Source: Phialophora verrucosa (taxonomy: Eukaryota; Ascomycota; Eurotiomycetes; Chaetothyriales; Herpotrichiellaceae). From it: DNA of 64,000 nt. The stretch spans positions 1,922,001 to 1,986,000 of the forward strand of contig MSED01000014.1 in assembly GCA_002099365.1 (NCBI GenBank), written 5' to 3'. The notes under the pieces are model-generated. The model made no database searches. It worked only from the letters and a program-made list of their open reading frames with translations, and was not told the origin of the DNA. A program made the translations under genes and the position numbers. Position 1 is the stretch's first letter; each line of letters starts with the position of its first letter. Shown here piece by piece: positions 23,954 to 34,956 of this stretch.

Positions 23954-25862
23954 ATGTCGACGGTAACAGTTGAACACCCTTCGATCGGCTCGATCCGCGG
24001 ACTTGAAGGAGATGGGGTCTATCAGTTTCACGGCATCCAGTATGCGACGCTAAAGGACAGGCTTGCCGAAGCCCAAGTCAAGACAGCATACGAAAGTCCC
24101 ATCGATGCTACAAGCCATGGGTGAGTCTTGATTGCTTCGACTTGAAAGTTACACGCATGCTGAGGCATGGACTATTCAGACCATCGGCATATTCCCCGGA
24201 CAACGGGTACGACAACGAGATGCTTTTTATCCAGCAGTCGATGCCCAAGCCAAAGACGGTCCATTCCGATCTGGAATGTCTGAATCTTAACATCACTGTA
24301 CCGAAGAGCCCGAGTGGCACCGACTTGGGAAAGCAGAAGTTTCCCGTCTTCATCTGGGTGCATGGTGGTGGCTTCATCGTGGGAGCGAATTCGTGGCCGC
24401 ATTACGACCATGGCAAATTGATCAAGCTTGCCAATAGCAACGGAATCCCTGTGATCGGTGTCGGGATCAAGTGAGTGCTTCGAGTTTTCCCGAAAGCCAA
24501 CGAAATCCGCCATGGTTGAGAGCGCCTGCTTACACTGACAAATATAGCTATCGACTGGGCTTTCCGGGTCTATTGACGTCCGAGGAACTGCGGCAAAGGG
24601 GGTATAAAGCCAACAACAGCCTCATCGACCAAAGAGCCGCGTTCCGCTGGGTGAAGCAACATATTGCGGGGTTTGGCGGTGATCCCGAGAACATCACTGT
24701 CATCGGCGAGAGTGCCGGAGCTGGTAAGAGAACAGCTGTCTGCAAGACACGAACCATGAAGCTGACCGATCAATGCACAGTGGCCACAACTTTGCACCTG
24801 TATTCGCAAGAGAAGCTGTTCAACCGAGCAATAGCCACGGGTGGCACCTCTCTCCTGGTACCTGTATTCGAGCTCTCGGACCAGGAACGCACCTACCAGC
24901 AGGTCCTCTCCATCCTGGGACTCGAGAACCTGACTGCCGAAGAAAGGATTGAAAAACTCTTGACGTTGCCCACGGACGAGGTGATTGCGAAGCTGCCGCC
25001 CTTTGTTGCCTTTCTGCCGACGCTCGACAGCGACATCATACCCGTCCGACCTACGTTCGCTTCGGTCGCCGATAGGTCGGACCAGAGCATGCCTGGGAAG
25101 CAATGGGCTGACGCACTAATGATTGGAAACGCCGAATTCGATGTGAGTCCGAAGCGTGTTGATTTCTGCACTGTCTGTTCGGCCTTTGTTCGTTGTTGAC
25201 CTGTGCTATAGGCATCAGTTCTGGGGTTCATGCTCGGCCACATGAAGGCGGGCATCAAGGAGAAGTTCCCAGCGTCCATTAAATCCTCTCTGGCCTCGGA
25301 TCCCGGTCTCGCAGACCTAATCCTGGAATCATACGGCTTCACCGGCTCGTCAGCAGCAGACGGCGACGACGCCGCCTTTGTCAAGTTCCTCGAGTTCGTC
25401 AACGACATCAGCTTCTTTGGCGCCACGACGGCCTATGCTCGTGGCTGGCCCCCGACCCCCGCGAGCGAGTCGAAAATCTACGCCTTCTTCTTCAACGAGC
25501 CGAACCCCTGGCCGGGCGCGTACCAAGGCCGTGCGACGCACGTGTTGGACGTGGTCTTCCTGTTCCAGAACCATAATCACAATTTATCCCCAGCACAGCG
25601 CGCCGCAGCCGAGCAACTCGGCCTCGAGTGGATGAAATTTGTGGCCGGCCAGAAGCCGTGGGAAGGGTATACCCCTGAGAGCAGGTCCGCCAAGGTATTT
25701 GGCCCGTCCAAGGGAGATGACGCCACGGCCACGGCCGCGAGCAAAGTCGTCGATGCCGACTCCTTGGAGACTGGGAGGGGGAAGGCGATTCTAGAGATCG
25801 GCGAGAAGGTCGGATTCGACAAGTTGAACGAGATTGTCGGGCGATTCCGACTCGGGCTGTGA
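23954..25862 (+). CDS. Type-B carboxylesterase/lipase family protein
   Basis: Exons 23954..24120, 24180..24470, 24548..24723, 24781..25142 and 25212..25862 encode 548 residues; introns are 57-77 nt and all in phase. The alpha/beta-hydrolase carboxylesterase fold is clear: CLNLNITVP, oxyanion-hole FIWVHGGGF, and the nucleophile elbow GESAGAG with Ser near residue 208. The catalytic His is in GRATHVLDVVF near residue 442. No signal peptide is visible (MSTVTVEHPSIGSIRG), so it is probably intracellular. That separates it from secreted fungal lipases and suggests xenobiotic or secondary-metabolite ester hydrolysis. The substrate cannot be deduced. The ATG at 23954 is favoured because the residues after it match the usual family start (G.IRGLEGDGVYQFHGIQYA). 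Confidence 0.88.
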
Positions 25863-26832
25863 GTGATGAATGAGCAGGAGCAGTGAGGAGTGGACCTTTT
25901 CATGGTTATTTTGGACGTGTAGATGCCCAGTATGACAGTCTCTCTCCTAAATAAACGTCGTGTCCGCGCCCCGAGGACTCCTTACTCTGACGAATCCGCA
26001 CAAGTCCGAATCCCAGTGCTCTACACCACTCAACTCTCCATGTATTAGTCATGGAGGACCAGCCTTTGCGGGCGTCGTGACGTCACAGCCAGTCTTTGCA
26101 CAAGAACCAATTCTGTATATAATGTGAAACAACAGAAATTCGTCCAACAAACACAAACAGGTCGCTTAGCTCAGGTTAGTAGCCATTGTTCGATTGACTG
26201 ATCAAAATGAATACTGATCATGGTTCTAGTTGGCTAGAGCGATTAGGAAGGGGATGTTGGAGTAATACTTATGCTGTGTATGATAACACTTGGGACAAAC
26301 GGCGCATGCCGCCTCTATGAATGCTCCTATACCGAGCCAGCGCACAAAGGCATTGGTCAGGCCTGGCACCAGCAGAATTGTTTTGTTTTGCGCCACGATT
26401 GCGTTGATCCAGCCTTGTCGCCGTTTGGTATGCCATGTGACTTTGTCGTTGTTTGGGGAATTGGGACCCCAGAGGAAGATGATGCCAACAATGCGACAAG
26501 TATTGAGAAGCTTGCGGCTGGGGAGCCCTTCTTCCAGTCGGTCGCTGGACAAATTGGTTTTCGCAGCGTCAGTGGGCGGCAGGCGAGTTCGACGGATTGC
26601 TGTCGGGCGGAAGTCCATATTATCCAACCACCTCGGACGAGGACCGACTGAACGCATAAAGGGGCTCCAAAAGTGTCGTCGGTCCTGCTCTGATTTGCAT
26701 CTCTCTCGCGAGTGATCAATCAATCGTGCCTCTCGCTCCGGCATCGCCAGAAATGGTCGGCTCTTGAGGTAGGTCTGGATTGCGAGCGGCCTGAAGTGAT
26801 TTCTCATCCACCAGATCGCACCTGAAGACCTG

Positions 26833-26852
26833 ATATATATATATATATATAT
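26833..26852. repeat. AT dinucleotide microsatellite
   Basis: Ten uninterrupted AT units, continuing imperfectly to about 26857. Non-coding. Confidence 0.85.
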
Positions 26853-26888
26853 ATTATATGCCCCGAACCGTGCTTCGTCCATTGCCAT

Positions 26889-26922
26889 TTTCGTTCAGGA
26901 ATGGGAGCCAGGCCGCTTTAAT
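26889..26922 (+). repeat. Dispersed direct repeat, copy 1
   Basis: 34 bases beginning TTTCGTTCAGGAA and ending AGGCCGCTTTAAT. It is nearly identical to the sequence at 32720-32752, in the same orientation and 5.8 kb away. Probably a fragment of a mobile or repetitive element, of unknown type. Confidence 0.6.
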
Positions 26923-27530
26923 CAGGTGAACGAGCTCCCGAACCATTCGATTCCGCGTTTTCGCGTTTTCTTGTCATTGCGTCATCACGTCATCGCAAAC
27001 TCGAACAAGAATATGCGTGATGAACAGTAGTCATCCGCTGGATTTTGACATTGGCGTTGCCCAAAGCGAGAAGTTACGGCGTTATACCTGAGAGCCCACG
27101 GATCTTCTCGAGACTTAAGGGAGGCACCCAGGAGATGAGGTCGTTCCGAAGTTTCCAAGATTACCTTCAATGGCTAAGACTTCATGTGCATCTATCGTCA
27201 TCCCCGTCTCTTCACAACTCGCCTGAAGTCTTCATGTTCCAGTCCAATCTCACGCGTTCAAGTTAGGTATCATTCTTCCCACTGGCAGTGACCGTCAATT
27301 AACTCTCGCACCTGCACTGCGAACTATACCACCATCCCTGAGGAAGGCGACGCATTCTTGCAGCACCTCTGCTTGCACTTGCCATTACCTCAAGAGATGG
27401 AAGGAGCCGTTGGGCTGGAAGGTGTGAGTGTACGGGATGGCTATCACCTTTCTCCTGCCTGACCGAATCTTCTCTTTTCCTCTCTTCAAAGTCTACGTTT
27501 TGGGTTCGTAGCAATGTTTTCTCAGCACTT

Positions 27531-27917
27531 GTGGCCAGCAGGCGGCACACTTCTCTCCCCTTTTGGACCAGCTATGGGCACCAGGCTGGTCAACTGGGCT
27601 CGGCATTTTCGGCTTGTCGGTCCAGTCCTCTGCTATCTCTTCCCGAGGAAGAAGGCCCTTGTCCTAATCAACGGGATGGGGAGCCTCAGGTTGGTCTCGA
27701 TGCTGAACCTATTGTCCTGCTGCGTGGTGCTCTGCGTGACGCCGTGCAGGAAGGCCTTAGGGCCGCTGGTATCGATCAGGCGCTGACCGCTGAAATTCGA
27801 AGGCAGAACGCGTTGCTTCAACAGCTCGTCAATGTCACAGAAGGGATGCGGAATGAGGCAAATGATCGTCACGCCGATACCTACACAGTCACAAGCACCA
27901 TCACGCGAGCGCGCTAA
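27531..27917 (+). CDS. Doubtful small hypothetical protein
   Basis: A 128-codon open frame whose second half looks protein-like. It has an amphipathic helical run (LLRGALRDAVQEGLRAAGI, then ALTAEIRRQNALLQQLVNV), while the first half looks random. I recognise no family. It could be the last exon of an unrecognised gene, a decayed gene, or chance; no introns could be supported. It is listed because it is the only coding-like frame in the region. Confidence 0.22.
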   Translation: MASRRHTSLPFWTSYGHQAGQLGSAFSACRSSPLLSLPEEEGPCPNQRDGEPQVGLDAEPIVLLRGALRDAVQEGLRAAGIDQALTAEIRRQNALLQQLVNVTEGMRNEANDRHADTYTVTSTITRAR

Positions 27918-28473
27918 CTGTGGTGTAGGCTCACCGCTGGGAGCTACCAGCGGCGGCCATGGTTTCAACAACCTGGTCGCACCAGCGAAGGGCTTGCACT
28001 TCTACGTAGTGCTGGTGACGAGTAGCTCTTCAACGAGTGAAACTAGGACAAGCCCAACCAAGGACACCTCATCCTAGCCAGGGAAGTTTGACCCCTCCGA
28101 ACGTGGAAAAGTCATTGACTCACGCTCATCACAGGCTCGCGTGCTCTCCCTCGGCCTGCCACAGAATCGCTGCTCTTCTCGCACAAGTCCAAAATCTTAT
28201 GCCGCCTTTCTCCATCATTCGACCTCGGGTACTTTGCGGCCATGTTTTGATGGGACCAAGTACATAGCCAAGATCTGGAATTTTTGTGGGCTTGTGACGC
28301 TCGAGGGGCTGGTCTATCTGGAAAGAGATAGCCGATGGAGAATATCAGCAATGGCAGCAGCCCCGGCATGACGGACGGTTGCACAACTCGAGAATGGCTA
28401 CAAATTACTTCGGGCTGGCACAAGGCACAATTTGATCGATGGTGCAGATAAACTGTATAACTTCTAGGCATGA

Positions 28474-29454
28474 TTATGTCTCCATACTTGGAATACACTC
28501 CGTTTTAGACTCAAAGGCCGCTCGCACATCCCTCTGCGAGACTGTATCGGTATCAAGCCGCAACGCTGGGTCTCGATGAAAGATCTGCTCAGTCGACAGC
28601 CTGTTCCCGTATCGTCGTCCGTAGTTTCTCCAAACATTCAGAACGATCCTTGCCCGATTCCCCGCGGTCTTCTCCACGTGCACTTGGTGGTCAGTTTCGC
28701 AGAAGGGACACTTGAACACTTCGGATATCTCCGAGCCTACTATCATGCTTGCGACGGCTTGCTCGAAGGTCTGCCATATCTTTTCGATGACCCCTGCAGT
28801 GGCACATAGATGCAGGCATATATTCGGGAGGAAGAGGCGCGCCATCACCTTCACTTCAAGTCCCGACTCTGCCTCCACCTCCATTCGACTAGCCAGTATA
28901 AGTTGACCGTCCACCAACCGTGCCTCGTTCGTTCGAGAAACGCCGTGGTGATCATGACCGCTCATATTCAAGAAAGATACAGGTAAGCCGTGAGGGGGCC
29001 CATGCTCGTAGGCTCGCAAGATCAGGTCGACCACTCCACGCCTCACCCAGACATATTTCTTGTCTCCTGCTTGGATAAACTGACCGCATGATACGAGTAT
29101 ATCCGCAACCAGGTGGTGGTTGGCACGCGGACAATCGTACTGGAAGAATTCCATCTTCCGCCAGAGATATAGAAGGCCGCAGGAGCGGCATGTCAGATAT
29201 TCCGGGTAGTCGAGTTCCAGAAGTTGTAGAAACCGTACCTTGGTGGCCCTATCATCACCAAGCGCCATGTCGAGGTGGGAGTTGAGAAGAAGACGAAGTC
29301 GTCGACACGAGAGGCTCAGCAGGAGCTGAGACTCCTGGTCCAGAAAGCTCGCAACCGTGAGGACTAGCTCGTTGGGAAGATCGAGGAGCGGATTGTGGTC
29401 ATAATGGTCTTGTTGCTCTGCTGTGTCGGCTGTGCCCTTTTGTGACCCCTTCAT
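28474..29454 (-). CDS. F-box domain protein
   Basis: A single-exon gene of 326 residues. The F-box lies at residues 23-60 (LLDLPNELVLTVASFLDQESQLLLSLSCRRLR), the motif that docks substrate receptors onto Skp1 in SCF ubiquitin ligases. After it come two Cys pairs resembling a small zinc-binding site (CRSCGLLYLW near residue 96 and CPFCETDHQVHVEK near 247). No WD or LRR repeats follow, which is usual for the large class of fungal orphan F-box proteins. The start ATG at 29454 has no upstream in-frame alternative nearby. The target protein is unknown. Confidence 0.85.
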   Translation of the reverse strand: MKGSQKGTADTAEQQDHYDHNPLLDLPNELVLTVASFLDQESQLLLSLSCRRLRLLLNSHLDMALGDDRATKVRFLQLLELDYPEYLTCRSCGLLYLWRKMEFFQYDCPRANHHLVADILVSCGQFIQAGDKKYVWVRRGVVDLILRAYEHGPPHGLPVSFLNMSGHDHHGVSRTNEARLVDGQLILASRMEVEAESGLEVKVMARLFLPNICLHLCATAGVIEKIWQTFEQAVASMIVGSEISEVFKCPFCETDHQVHVEKTAGNRARIVLNVWRNYGRRYGNRLSTEQIFHRDPALRLDTDTVSQRDVRAAFESKTECIPSMET

Positions 29455-30402
29455 TAGTTCTTAGACATTTTAAGGATATCTAACTCTTTCGATGAGACCT
29501 ACGGGTTGAGGACTCTTCTTCTGTATAGAGGCAAGAAGTCGAGGTAGCAAAGACCATCTGCTCGTAACCCCAAGTGGGTCATTCATCTGTTGGCAAGTCT
29601 CAGGAAGTGGGGAAGTGATATCACGACAAGACGCGGTTTAGAGGCCGAGAGGCCGAGGGGACGCAAGTCCAAAGTCCCTGAGGACGCTGCAGCACTGCGA
29701 TTTTTGTTTTTCTTGTTTTTTTCTTTCTTTCACAAGCTCATGCGGAAGCTCATGGCGCTGTATGTGACAATAGAAGTTTCGGTGGTGAGAGAATATAAGT
29801 TGTAACTTCAAAAAAGAAGGCGGCATCGCCCTCGAGCCTGTCCGATGTGCAGTTGTAGTAGGGCTTGGCACACGTGATAGCCTTGGCTCATAAATGTGAT
29901 TGTGCGTGGAGGACTTGTTCATTCTTATAGGGTCCCGGGCACCGTCAGACTATAGTCCTTACTTACGGAGTAGTGCTACGAGACGTTTCGGCGGTAGTAA
30001 GCTTGGCGTCGATATACTCGTCAAGATAACAGAGCGAGAGTCGACAGTGAGTACTATAGGTGAATAGAAGGTGAGGGCGGGTGAGAGAGAGGGGTGGGAG
30101 CAGTGCTTGAGAGCGGTGCGAGGTGCGCTGGTGTTGATGGGCCTCCTCTTGAGATGCCATGACAAAGTTCACCTCTTTGGACACTTCTTCGCGTCGCCAT
30201 GCACGTGGCCTCTGCCTATGGACTGTTATTTCGATTGGGCACCCGTCGTGTTAGACATCGAGGAGGCCCGGCCGACCACAGGAGAGCGTTGGTAGGAGCC
30301 ACGGCAGAGAACGGGGAGGCGAGCCGCACCGAGTGCTGCCTGATGCGCATTCGCACCAGCTGATTCAGGCTCAGGGGTTTCTTTTAGGCCGCCTATGGGC
30401 CT

Positions 30403-30428
30403 GGGTTATAGTTGCTTAGCTATAACCC
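30403..30428. repeat. Perfect inverted repeat (hairpin)
   Basis: GGGTTATAG and CTATAACCC, 9 bases each, separated by an 8-base loop. It is isolated in non-coding DNA. It may be a factor-binding palindrome or the remnant of an element end. Confidence 0.5.
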
Positions 30429-31049
30429 CTTGTTGATGTACAGTATTGAAGCTGAAGTTCTTCGGCCCCGGCGTAATCCACAAGACCAACCCATCTCGGC
30501 CCTTGGTGAAGGGTCATGACCGAAGCTTCGTACACTTGGCCCAACACGATATAGTGCATCGGCGGCTTTCCGACCGCATGCTCCATGCTCCAACCTCGAC
30601 TTTGGGATGAACATCGCCTCAATGATCGTCCCGTCATAGCCATCCAGGAGACAGATATGGTATTACATGGTTCTCCGCGCGACCACTGACTGGGAAGAAT
30701 CTGCTCTCAGCCCCAAGAGAAGGGCGGGACAGGGGGTTCGGGATATTGAAGGAGCATGGTTGCCTGAATTGTACCTTTGTCATTCTTCGCTCCCTAAACC
30801 CTCGCAATTAATCCTGATATCAGCCTTGCTGTGATGCAATCCATGAGATGCTGTCGAATGGCTAAAACGAGATCTGCATCTGAGGAGTTTCCAACGTTCC
30901 CTTGGTGGTTTAGTCTACGAAGATGAGGCCAGGCAGACTGAGATCGACATAGAGGCCCCGTGTTCACCAAGGGGCACGCATCTCATGAAGTGACACGAGC
31001 GACAATGACATCGGAGGAAAGCACTCCTTCTAGGACGCCTTCCCTAGTG

Positions 31050-31057
31050 TATATAAA
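31050..31057 (+). promoter_or_regulatory. TATA-like box of the secreted amidohydrolase gene
   Basis: TATATAAA lies 151 bases before the start codon at 31208, a normal distance for a fungal TATA box plus leader. Confidence 0.5.
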
Positions 31058-31207
31058 CCAGCACGATATCACACATACGGCACATATGATAAGCAAGCAA
31101 ACGAAATCTCTGCAACCACGTCGCCTGCTAATTCTGTTTCGCTGGAAAAGGTCTCTCGCCAAAGCATCGCATCCGACCTCTCTTTGAGCCGATATTGCCC
31201 CAAGGTC

Positions 31208-32449
31208 ATGAACATGCAACTCATTCTGGTTCTCTTCTGCGCCATCGTTGACGTGGGTTGGGCTTGTTTCTCGGGTATCCATAACGAGGATATCGACGCC
31301 CTCCAATTCCACGCCATGGACCGCAGACAAAGCGTCACCGCACCTCACAAGAAGACGGCCATTGTCAATGTACAAGTCTTTGACGGTTACAAGCTCCTCC
31401 ATCCGGGTACTGTTATCATCAATGCAGGCGTGATCGGCGATCCCTCCGATCACGCCAACGTCGACTCAGTAGTCGATGGTCGGGGACGCGTCTTGATACC
31501 CGGTCTGATCGACAGCCACCTCCATGTGTCCAACCTCACATCGCTTGAGCAGCTGAGCAGTTTTGGCATCACCACCGCTTTCAATATGGCCTGCTTCTCC
31601 TATCCGCAGTGTGATGCCGTCCGCGATCAGCCAGGCTTGACGTCAATCTTCACTGCTGGTCTGCCCGCCATTGGACCGGGGAGTGACCATGCCAGGCAGC
31701 ACAATCTCACTGCGCGCCAGACAATCCACAACGCCTCGCAGGCGCAGGAATGGGTGTCGTGGGCCTTTAACAACGGTTCCGACTACATGAAAATCACCGC
31801 CGAAGGAAACGGACCGGACCAGAAGACGCAAAACGCCATCGTACAGGACGTCCATCGCCTGGGCAAGAAGTCCATGACCCATGCGTCGCTCCTGGAATAT
31901 TATCAGCAAGCCATCACCTCCATGACGGATGGCATCCAACATACAGTTTCCGACGCGCACATGCCCAGCGCCATGATCGCGCAATTGATAGCCAACAAAC
32001 AATTTATCACCCCAACGATGATCGTCTTCAACAGGACACTCAACAGCTCCGCCGCGCTGACGGCCCTGCAGGGATATCCAAACACCAACCAGTCATTCGC
32101 CCTCGTCCAAGCCAACGTGCGAGCGATGCACGAGGCCGGCATCCCGCTGCTGGCCGGCACGGACTCTATCGGCGTCAACCCCCCTTTCGACCTACCGTTC
32201 GGCTACACGTTGCATCAAGAGCTCGAAAAGTTTGTCGAGGTCGGCTTTACTCCCGCCGAGGCGCTGCGCTCGGCCACGTCGCTTCCGGCCATGCTCCACA
32301 ATGTCCCCGATCGCGGTGTCATTGCGCCGGGGAAGCGCGCGGATCTAATCTTGCTGAATAGCAATCCCCTCGAGCAGATCACGAACACCAGGGACATTGC
32401 AAAGATATGGATTGGAGGTATCGAGTATGCGGATGTTGCCAAAGGATGA
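31208..32449 (+). CDS. Secreted amidohydrolase (imidazolonepropionase-like family)
   Basis: A single-exon gene of 413 residues. The N terminus MNMQLILVLFCAIVDVGWA is a good signal peptide, and several N-glycosylation motifs follow, so the protein is probably exported. Metal-binding and catalytic landmarks of the amidohydrolase superfamily occur in order: IDSHLH after strand 1, the Lys in DYMKITAEG, a His in MTHAS, a His in GIQHTVSD and the Asp in LLAGTDSIG. The C-terminal GVIAPGKRADLILL closes the composite beta-domain. These enzymes hydrolyse cyclic amides or related bonds, and prolidase-like and mycotoxin-degrading members are known. The substrate here is not predictable. The ATG at 31208 immediately opens the signal peptide. 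Confidence 0.87.
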   Translation: MNMQLILVLFCAIVDVGWACFSGIHNEDIDALQFHAMDRRQSVTAPHKKTAIVNVQVFDGYKLLHPGTVIINAGVIGDPSDHANVDSVVDGRGRVLIPGLIDSHLHVSNLTSLEQLSSFGITTAFNMACFSYPQCDAVRDQPGLTSIFTAGLPAIGPGSDHARQHNLTARQTIHNASQAQEWVSWAFNNGSDYMKITAEGNGPDQKTQNAIVQDVHRLGKKSMTHASLLEYYQQAITSMTDGIQHTVSDAHMPSAMIAQLIANKQFITPTMIVFNRTLNSSAALTALQGYPNTNQSFALVQANVRAMHEAGIPLLAGTDSIGVNPPFDLPFGYTLHQELEKFVEVGFTPAEALRSATSLPAMLHNVPDRGVIAPGKRADLILLNSNPLEQITNTRDIAKIWIGGIEYADVAKG

Positions 32450-33785
32450 ATAAGATGATGCGAATCATCCTGTCAGAATCGAACTTCGGGCGCGTGGTGC
32501 AGTTGCTTGTGAGCGAAGGAGCATGAATTTATTTCGACCCAGACAGTGACTTCGGTGTTTACCATGAAGATAGAAAGGAAGGCCAGCCATTTCCGACATG
32601 TAGATGCCCCGTTTTGCCGGGAGACGCCCTGCGCCGCATCTCCAGTGCCGACTAGCTGTGACAAGGAGGCCGAAGCCTAAGTTACACATGTATGAAGAGA
32701 TCTAAAGACACATTCACAGTTTCGTTCAGGAAAGGAGCGAGGCCGCTTTAATGTGGCACGTGATAGGGCAAGCCTCGGGGGAGCGGCGCAGGAACCTCGG
32801 GATCGGGATTGACCACGGACAGTACTTTTGATACCCGAGGGGGCCAAGTCCTTCGCCATCACATGAGTATCTCTCTTTTGTGAGTGCGTTGCATAACTGA
32901 CCCCCAAACAATCCGTCCAAAGCTCACCCGCCATCCTCCTCCACGGGGCCAAATTTCTGATCCCTCGAACTTCCCACCACAATGAGGCAGACACACAGTT
33001 ACACAGCCTCGCAGTACGTGAATGACAACGGCTTTCCCTTAAGCTGGATGTGCCGCTGCTGTATCACCAGTGCTATCACCAATGGCATGAAGGATGAAAT
33101 CGAAGAGCATCACTTGCGCACCAAAACTCAGCCTGGCAAGATCATCGGTCGCCCTGCTGGGCATATTAAAGCATACCCTAAGCGAGCAACCATGCAATAC
33201 CAGCAGCAATCCCCCGACACGGCGGTGCAGAATTCGCAGAAAGGCGAGCGGCAGGAGGCGGCTGAACCGACGTCGAATACTTGAGATTTCACGATTTACG
33301 CTTCGCCCCCTCACAGTCCTCCGACTACATTACAGGAGCAGAACTCCATAGCGACAAGCATGTCCACTTACGGGCACGCAGGAAACCCCTGCGGAGGCTT
33401 GCTATTTCGTCGAGACGCGCTACAGCGGCAAAGCCTACGACCTAAGGAGGATGTGTGGTTCTTTCCTTTCTTCTTTTCTTACTTCAGATTTGTCCTCCTT
33501 GTTACTAGCTTAGCTAGCTGGTTGCAGGACTCTTGCCAAACCCTCACAGGAATCGCCTCTTCCTCCGAGCCCGTGTCGCTCCTTGGAAAGAGATACGTAA
33601 GGACATGCTGTTAAATGCACAGAATGGGCTCGAATGGGTGGAGTGGACTTATCAAGGTGCCTTGTATGTAAGCATATGTCGGCACTTGTCGAGGGTACAT
33701 TCGTTCCTGTTCCACCACTCCCATCCGATATTACCACGCCAGTACCGGTTTGACAGTCTAGACACTGCTGCTTAGATTCGCCCAA
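32450..33785. other. Intergenic region
   Basis: 1.3 kb between the amidohydrolase and the alcohol-dehydrogenase relic. It contains copy 2 of the dispersed repeat (32720-32752). A 100-codon plus-strand frame at 32982 is not supported by any family feature. Confidence 0.45.
32720..32752 (+). repeat. Dispersed direct repeat, copy 2
   Basis: 33 bases, TTTCGTTCAGGAA...GAGGCCGCTTTAAT. It matches copy 1 at 26889-26922 with a few substitutions and a one-base length difference, in the same orientation. Confidence 0.6.
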
Positions 33786-34956
33786 ACAAATGGTCGGGCC
33801 ACGCGTTATCGCTCACCAGTCCTTCTTCCACGTCAGCAATAGCCCGATCGATGTCGTAGGCAGCATAGACCTCGGACAATCGTTTGGACAGGGAACTCAC
33901 CCGACCGCACCAGCTTCACAAGGCGCGGTAGCAGCTATGTGTTGAATCCGCCTGGTCAGAGTCTCCGTCTCTCACCGCCGAGGCTGCCTGCCAACACACC
34001 TGCTGAGGATTCGCGGATCGCAGAATCACGCCGATCACCCGCTTATACGATATCACTGGATTAACTGAGTCAATCTCAATTCGTGCCCCAGGCGCCGAAA
34101 CCCCAACCTCTGCCATGGTCCCGGAATGGCCAAGTGCCTTGATCCCACCGGTGGTCAGAGGTATGGACCCGGTGGTGTCAACGACATGGTCATCACCATC
34201 AGGGTATCTCGTACAAATGCTTTCGGTGGTGTCGCCCTGCTGTGAATTGATGACGTGCCTGTCACCAACGGATTGGGCCAGCTCGAGCTTCGAGTCCATA
34301 ATGTTCACGGCAATGATCTCTTGGAAGATGTTTCTAGCACCTGGCATATACCCACATCTGAGAGGCCCGAGGAATGACAAGTCGTTCTCGCCCCCGACGT
34401 ACTTGACCATCGATCTAACATCCACAATGGCTCGCTCGCTGAACAATGATTGTCCGAAGAATTGCCCTCGGACACGCTTTACATCGAACAAGCTGACAGG
34501 TGTACCGTCCGCGCCCTAGGCACCGCCAAAGTTGATGTTGGTGATGTGCTGACAAGACCCTTTTTGCTGCTGCTGGTACGCCTAACAACTCATGCAGGAG
34601 GAAAAGCTGAGCAGCACCAGGTCGCCGCTCTGCAAATGTGTGCCGTGCCTCCCCCCGTGTCGGATGATGCCTGCACCTTCGTCACCGAGCGCCGCCGGGA
34701 ATGAGCCTACGGGTGTGCCGCCGCTCGGTACAACGAGGTCCTATCGCCAATCGTTGGCTGCAAGAGTATTCCCCTTGGCGCAGAAAATGGCAAATTTCAA
34801 TCGTGTGGCATAGGATATCCCCGTGTATTTCGTCCTAATAAGGACCTCGTTGGACCGAACCTCATCCAAAATCACATCTCTTAGTTCAAACGGAGCATGG
34901 GGCTTTTCGACCACCATCGCCTTTGCTTGAATATTCTCCTCTGGCAGGGCGCCCAT
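33786..34956 (-). pseudogene. Decayed zinc-type alcohol dehydrogenase
   Basis: Reading the minus strand from an ATG at 34956 gives the family N terminus (AMVVEKPHAPFELRDVILDEV, then YTGI). After a damaged intron comes DLVVPSGG...AALGDEGAG, where the GHE zinc/proton-relay motif has become GDE. Two in-frame stops follow, at 34582-34584 and 34516-34518. The NAD-domain remainder (IIAVNIMDSKLELAQS, HVINSQQGDTTE, DTTGSIP, APGARIEIDS) is largely readable at 34491-33916. The C-terminal end (LSEVYAAYDIDRAIADVEEG) continues in another frame down to about 33786. Normal cysteines of the structural-zinc loop are mostly lost. Stops, frameshifts and lost ligands together make this a pseudogene. It resembles aryl-alcohol-type MDR dehydrogenases. 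Confidence 0.8.

Larger units (their letters stand above)
25863..28473. other. Gene-poor region, 2.6 kb
   Basis: Only short open frames are present. It includes an AT dinucleotide run (26833-26852), copy 1 of a dispersed 34-base repeat (26889-26922) and one weakly coding-looking frame (27531-27917, listed separately). A minus-strand frame at 26226-26888 was considered and not accepted. Confidence 0.5.
29455..31207. other. Intergenic divergent region
   Basis: 1.75 kb between the divergent F-box and amidohydrolase genes. It contains a perfect 9-bp-stem hairpin (30403-30428) and a TATA-like box (31050-31057). No coding frame with family features was seen. Confidence 0.5.

Noticed and set aside
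26161..26240. tRNA-like sequence (TAGCTCAGGTTAG resembles an A box)
   Set aside because: No proper B box (GGTTCGANTCC) at the right distance and the ends do not form an acceptor stem.
26226..26888. 220-codon minus-strand open frame, first thought to be a decayed permease
   Set aside because: A few hydrophobic runs resemble MFS loops, but I could not align any ordered motif. It also crosses the AT microsatellite.
32982..33284. 100-codon plus-strand open frame with a Cys pair
   Set aside because: No recognisable domain, no intron structure and a weak start context. Too short to support on its own.
34450..34704. Plus-strand open frame within the alcohol-dehydrogenase region
   Set aside because: Antisense shadow of the decayed dehydrogenase, whose motifs are read on the minus strand.
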